Source: Treponema sp.
Lineage (GTDB): Bacteria; Spirochaetota; Spirochaetia; Treponematales; Breznakiellaceae
NCBI GenBank assembly: GCA_031259035.1
Contig: JAIRLZ010000302.1
Coordinates: forward strand, 1-9,005
Direction of reading: 5' to 3'
Length of the DNA: 9,005 nucleotides
Part shown: positions 6,541-9,005 of the stretch, in pieces
Position numbering within the stretch: position 1 is the first letter of the stretch
Layout: every line of letters starts with the position of its first letter
Translations under genes and position numbers: made by a program
Notes under the pieces: model-generated
The model's database searches: none
Seen by the model: the letters and a program-made list of their open reading frames with translations, nothing else
Told to the model about the DNA's origin: nothing

Positions 6541-6581
6541 GCTTTTCCAAAACGTGAACGTGCGTTGGGGCGCTTTTGGAA
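6541..6581. repeat. CCAAAAC hairpin upstream of hprK
   Basis: Begins GCTTTTCCAAAAC like the repeat after metK. TTCCAAAA (6545-6552) pairs with TTTTGGAA (6574-6581), and the stem extends through CG/CG with one bulge; an AACG/CGTT pair sits in the loop. It is less perfect than the other members of this hairpin family. It lies directly behind the hprK -35 box, outside the transcribed region. Confidence 0.5.
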
Positions 6582-6624
6582 TTGCCTCTATTGTCTTGCG
6601 AACTTGACATCGCGGCTGAAGTTC

Positions 6625-6679
6625 AAACGGGTTCGCTCCGCAAACGGGTTCGCTCCGCAAACGGGTTCGCTCCGCAAAC
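6625..6679. repeat. 17-base perfect tandem repeat, three copies
   Basis: The unit AAACGGGTTCGCTCCGC occurs three times without a mismatch (6625-6641, 6642-6658, 6659-6675), followed by the first four bases of a fourth copy. Unit length is not a multiple of three and there is no convincing gene around it. Identical copies imply recent slippage or active homogenisation. Confidence 0.9.
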
Positions 6680-6773
6680 CTTCACAGTTACATACTTTAC
6701 TTACACTCGAACCGGTGTAACGCTTGCAAGACACCCAGCCGTTCAGGGTGGGGAGGTTCATTTTGAGGTTGGA
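6680..6773. other. Non-coding spacer with two small inverted repeats
   Basis: Contains TTACAC/GTGTAA (6701-6706 with 6715-6720) and CACCC/GGGTG (6732-6736 with 6746-6750). A 57-codon open frame on the minus strand, beginning with the ATG near 6760 (MNLPTLNGWVSC), crosses these and the tandem repeat; I do not recognise it, and its sequence made of repeats argues against a gene. Confidence 0.4.
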
Positions 6774-7126
6774 TTATGTATGAGGCGCCGCGCCCGCGAA
6801 AGCGAGTCTTGGGCTGATCCGCGGGAGCTTGGCCTTGACCTCCGCCGTAATGCGGAAGGAGGTCCATGTTTCAAAAAAGGCCATTTGTTCCCGGACGAGC
6901 CGCCCCCCTTCCGCCGTTCCCGCTTTCATTTTGACCGGCGCGCCGTCCGCGGCGAGGAAGGACTCTTCCCTCAGCGGGTCAGCAGCCGCAGGGCATACTT
7001 CCGGTTATATCCGGCAGCCGCAGTAAACTCGTCCAAAATCTTCGTTTTCATTTTTCGCTCTGATTGCCGGCAGCGGGGAGCCTGTTTCCCGGTCAACGCC
7101 TGTTTTTGCCGCAAAGTCAACCTCAC
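6774..7126 (-). pseudogene. Decayed transposase (integrase-core type) remnant
   Basis: On the minus strand a GTG at 7126, 4 bases after GGAGGA (7131-7136), opens 51 codons ending at a stop at 6971-6973. The protein carries KTKILDEFTAAAGYNRKYAL and LRLLTR, which I recognise as the N-terminal helix-turn-helix region of a transposase family with an integrase catalytic core. Right after the stop the match resumes in another frame: ESFLAADGAPVKMKAGT, then, after an apparent internal deletion, REQMAFFETWTSFRITAEV and KAKLPRISP, ending at the TAA at 6774-6776. An intact relative would be several times longer and carry DDE residues, which are absent. At least one frameshift and two deletions make it inactive. 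No terminal inverted repeats or target duplication could be identified. The family assignment is from memory of related proteins. Confidence 0.65.
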
Positions 7127-7285
7127 GTGTTCCTCCGATCCCTCCACCGGAAGAGCGTATGTGGGTTAGAGTTTTTATGAGCCATTGTAGCGCCTATACA
7201 AATGGAGGGAAGTGTAGTATTCTACTTGATATTTGATATTTGGGTCATAGAAACCCAGATGAAATAATTGAGAGGAGTTATCACA
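7127..7285 (+). other. Upstream region of metK with small hairpins
   Basis: Holds GTAG-TATT-CTAC (7214-7225), a direct repeat TTGATAT twice (7226-7239), and a stem TGGGT/ACCCA (7241-7245 with 7253-7257, 7-base loop), then AGGAG (7273-7277) 8 bases ahead of the metK ATG. A TATACA at 7195-7200 could be a -10 box but its -35 is poor. I see no match to the conserved cores of the SAM riboswitch classes I know. The hairpin next to the ribosome site could modulate translation; that is inference. Confidence 0.35.
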
Positions 7286-8455
7286 ATGGAACAAAGACGA
7301 TTTTTCTTTACGTCCGAGTCCGTGGGAGAAGGTCATCCCGACAAGCTTTGTGATCAGGTTTCGGACGCGATTCTTGACGCCTGCTTAAAAGATGATCCCC
7401 AGAGCCGCGTTGCATGCGAAACCTTCGCTTCAACCTCGTTGGTACTTATTGGCGGTGAGATTACCACCAAAACGTTTGTAGACTTCCAGCGTATTGTGCG
7501 GGAAGTGGCAAAGGATATCGGCTACACCGATCCGGCTTACGGACTGGATTATCAATCAATGGCTGTGTTGGATATGATCCACAACCAGTCCCCTGATATT
7601 AGTCAAGGCGTTTCCGGCGCCGGTCTTGAGGAATACAAGGGCATGCAGGGCGCCGGCGATCAGGGCATGATGTTCGGGTATGCGTGCAATGAAACGGACG
7701 AGCTTATGCCGCTGCCCATTACGCTGGCGCACAAATTGCTGCTCAAGGCGACGGCTCTCAGAAAGAGCAAAGCCATCAAGTGGCTGCGTCCCGACGCGAA
7801 ATCACAGGTAACCGTTGAATACGAAGGGCGCAAGCCCATCAGAATCGACGCGGTGGTGATTTCCCACCAGCACGACAATGGAGTTCCTTACAACGAAATC
7901 AAGTCTACGGTTGTCGATCATATCATTAAACCGATTCTTGAACCCACAGGGCTCCTGGACAAGGACACCAAGTGCTACATCAACCCAACCGGGCGTTTTG
8001 TGGTCGGCGGGCCCTTCGGCGATACGGGTCTCACGGGCAGGAAGATCATCGTGGACACGTACGGCGGCATGGGCAGGCATGGCGGCGGCGCGTTCTCCGG
8101 CAAAGATCCAACCAAGGTAGACCGCTCCGCGGCGTACATGGCCCGGTATGTTGCGAAAAACATCGTGGCGGCTGGTCTCGCCGAACGGTGCGAAGTTGAA
8201 CTCGCCTACGCCATCGGCGTGCCGTTCCCGGTTTCGGTTATGGTGGACGCTTTCGGCGGCGCCGTCGTTTCGGAAAAAAGCATTGAGGAAGCCATCAAGA
8301 AGGTTTTTGATTTGAGTCCGGCGGGCATCATAAAAACGCTCGATCTCCGCCGCCCCATCTACCGCAAAACTGCGACCTACGGCCATTTCGGACGCGCCGA
8401 ATTCCCGTGGGAGAGGACGGATAAGGCGGATGAATTGAAAAAGAATGTGAACTGA
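7286..8455 (+). CDS. metK: S-adenosylmethionine synthetase
   Basis: The 389-residue cytoplasmic enzyme makes S-adenosylmethionine from methionine and ATP; family members usually form dimers or tetramers. It is full length and closely follows the family: FTSESVGEGHPDKLCDQVSD (8-27, with H17 and D19 at the active site), the first signature GAGDQGMMFGYA (122-133), ISHQHD (192-197), GRFVVGGPFGDTGLTGRK (236-253), the phosphate-loop signature GGGAFSGKDPTKVDRSAAY (266-284), and the C-terminal YGHFGR and FPWERTD. The start is the ATG at 7286, set by a good AGGAG and by homology; a TTG 18 bases upstream is not needed. It stands alone on the plus strand, followed after 3 bases by a hairpin repeat, and probably forms a single-gene unit. 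Confidence 0.97.
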   Translation: MEQRRFFFTSESVGEGHPDKLCDQVSDAILDACLKDDPQSRVACETFASTSLVLIGGEITTKTFVDFQRIVREVAKDIGYTDPAYGLDYQSMAVLDMIHNQSPDISQGVSGAGLEEYKGMQGAGDQGMMFGYACNETDELMPLPITLAHKLLLKATALRKSKAIKWLRPDAKSQVTVEYEGRKPIRIDAVVISHQHDNGVPYNEIKSTVVDHIIKPILEPTGLLDKDTKCYINPTGRFVVGGPFGDTGLTGRKIIVDTYGGMGRHGGGAFSGKDPTKVDRSAAYMARYVAKNIVAAGLAERCEVELAYAIGVPFPVSVMVDAFGGAVVSEKSIEEAIKKVFDLSPAGIIKTLDLRRPIYRKTATYGHFGRAEFPWERTDKADELKKNVN

Positions 8456-8458
8456 GAG

Positions 8459-8490
8459 GCTTTTCCAAAACTTCAGTTTTTGGGAAAAGC
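8459..8490. repeat. CCAAAAC hairpin right after metK
   Basis: GCTTTTCC (8459-8466) pairs with GGAAAAGC (8483-8490) and AAAAC (8467-8471) with GTTTT (8476-8480), leaving one or two bulged bases and a TTCA loop. It begins 3 bases after the metK stop. It could serve as a terminator or 3' end stabiliser, but no T tract follows. Same family as the hairpins at 1177, 1282 and 6541. Confidence 0.6.
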
Positions 8491-8511
8491 TCCTGAGGCT
8501 GTTCAAAATCG

Positions 8512-8531
8512 CGGCGCCTGTAAAGGCGCCG
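8512..8531. other. GC-rich hairpin with GTAA tetraloop downstream of metK
   Basis: CGGCGCCT (8512-8519) and AGGCGCCG (8524-8531) form a perfect 8-base stem closed by GTAA, a GNRA-type loop, and a G-T pair can extend it. Past it CCGCCGTC (8533-8540) can pair with GACGGCGG (8572-8579). Without a T tract this is only a possible factor-independent terminator; it is more safely called a stable stem-loop. Confidence 0.5.
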
Positions 8532-8627
8532 TCCGCCGTCAATCCAGCGGGCGTCTGGCGCCATAGTTAAAGACGGCGGGTCCGCTCTTTTATACAAATA
8601 TACAAAAACAGGGAGATAAAGAAATAA

Positions 8628-9005
8628 ATGAATATCTTGGTTATTAACGGCAGTCCCAAGGGGCAAAAAAGCAATACCTTAAAACTTACTCATGCTTTTC
8701 TTGACGGATTAAATCAGTCGGGAATGCATAGTACCGAAGCCATTGATATAATAAAAAACAAATTGAACCATGTAAAGGTTGTTTTTCCTGCTGGGAAAAG
8801 ACGCCGGGCAAATGCGTCATTGATGATGATATGGAGGCGCCGCTTCAAAAATATATACATGCGGATGCCGTGATTTGGAGTTTCCCCCTTTATTCCATTG
8901 GGGGTTTAATACCCCGCCCCTTGGGGCGGTTAGAACTGGGGGTGCGGGGGATTTGTTCCCCCGCATACGCAAAGATTTCAAGGAGAAATCTTCAATACCC
9001 CGCCG
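8628..9005 (+). pseudogene. Frameshifted flavodoxin-like NAD(P)H:FMN reductase, interrupted at 3' side
   Basis: The ATG at 8628 opens MNILVINGSPKGQKSNTLKL, the FMN phosphate-binding loop of the flavodoxin-like NADPH-dependent reductase family. After residue 50 (K, 8775-8777) homology switches to the frame beginning at 8777: GCFSCWEKTPGKCVIDDDME, then LQKYIHADAVIWSFPLYS. One base is therefore missing near the AAAGG at 8774-8778. In the original frame the chain ends at 8871-8873. In the shifted frame it stays open to the window edge, but from about 8897 the DNA turns into hairpin repeats and the residues (IPRPLGRLELGVRG) no longer look like the family, where a loop leading to an LKxLxDR motif is expected. 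A sequencing error could explain the frameshift but not the repeat. GGGAG lies 12 bases before the ATG; two TATACA boxes (8591, 8599) are possible -10 elements. Confidence 0.7.
8900..9005. repeat. Cluster of four hairpins (REP/MITE-like), running off the window
   Basis: Four stems follow one another: GGGGT/ACCCC (8901-8915), CCGCCCC/GGGGCGG (8914-8929), TGCGGGGG/CCCCCGCA (8943-8965) and AAGATTTC/GAAATCTT (8972-8992), all with perfect arms. AATACCCCGCC occurs at 8909-8919 and again at 8995-9005, so the unit of about 86 bases may be starting again at the window edge. It lies inside the reductase reading frame, consistent with insertion of a small non-autonomous repeat. Confidence 0.7.

Noticed and set aside
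6625..6679. CRISPR array
   Set aside because: The three 17-base units are directly adjacent with no spacers between them.
7200..7285. Known SAM riboswitch before metK
   Set aside because: The stems are too short and none of the conserved core sequences I know for SAM riboswitch classes is visible.
8328..8666. Minus-strand frame over the end of metK and the hairpins after it
   Set aside because: It starts in the next gene's leader, crosses two hairpins and ends inside metK; no motif and no ribosome site.

Overview
The window looks like chromosomal DNA from a spirochaete of the genus Treponema, probably one of the moderate-GC (about 50% by eye) termite-gut type. This rests on the look of the proteins (HprK plus HPr without the rest of a sugar PTS, a dCache chemoreceptor, a Treponema-like CCA enzyme and MetK) and on intergenic DNA rich in small hairpin repeats and decayed insertion-sequence remains. 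The genus is an inference; no rRNA or other marker is present.

Layout. 1-859 (minus) is the N-terminal part of a chemoreceptor cut by the window edge. 860-1406 has no gene but holds two related promoter/operator-like repeats and two hairpins. thiN (1407-2060, minus) and cca (2099-3496, plus) diverge from a 38-base gap containing two overlapping promoters. cca converges on, and overlaps by 32 bases, a minus-strand unit hprK (5508-6497) - ptsH (5242-5511) - NtrY-like sensor kinase (3465-5270), whose adjacent genes overlap by 4 and 29 bases. 6498-7285 holds the hprK promoter, a hairpin, a perfect 17-base tandem triplication and a decayed transposase. metK (7286-8455, plus) follows, then two hairpins, then a frameshifted flavodoxin-like NAD(P)H:FMN reductase gene (from 8628) that runs into a cluster of hairpin repeats at the window end.

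How the genes fit together. HprK can phosphorylate HPr on Ser46, and both partners carry the expected active residues. The sensor kinase translated from the same mRNA suggests that a membrane signal and the HPr phosphorylation state are linked, much as hprK sits beside BvrRS/ChvGI in Alphaproteobacteria. thiN, cca and metK are housekeeping genes (thiamine diphosphate, tRNA 3' ends, S-adenosylmethionine).

The most noteworthy signal is regulatory. The ATGs of cca and hprK, and the preferred ATG of thiN, lie only 6-9 bases behind near-consensus -10 boxes and lack a Shine-Dalgarno sequence, so leaderless mRNAs are predicted. ptsH, metK and the chemoreceptor have good Shine-Dalgarno sites, so the contrast lies within one genome. 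I do not see a wholly novel defence or mobile system here.
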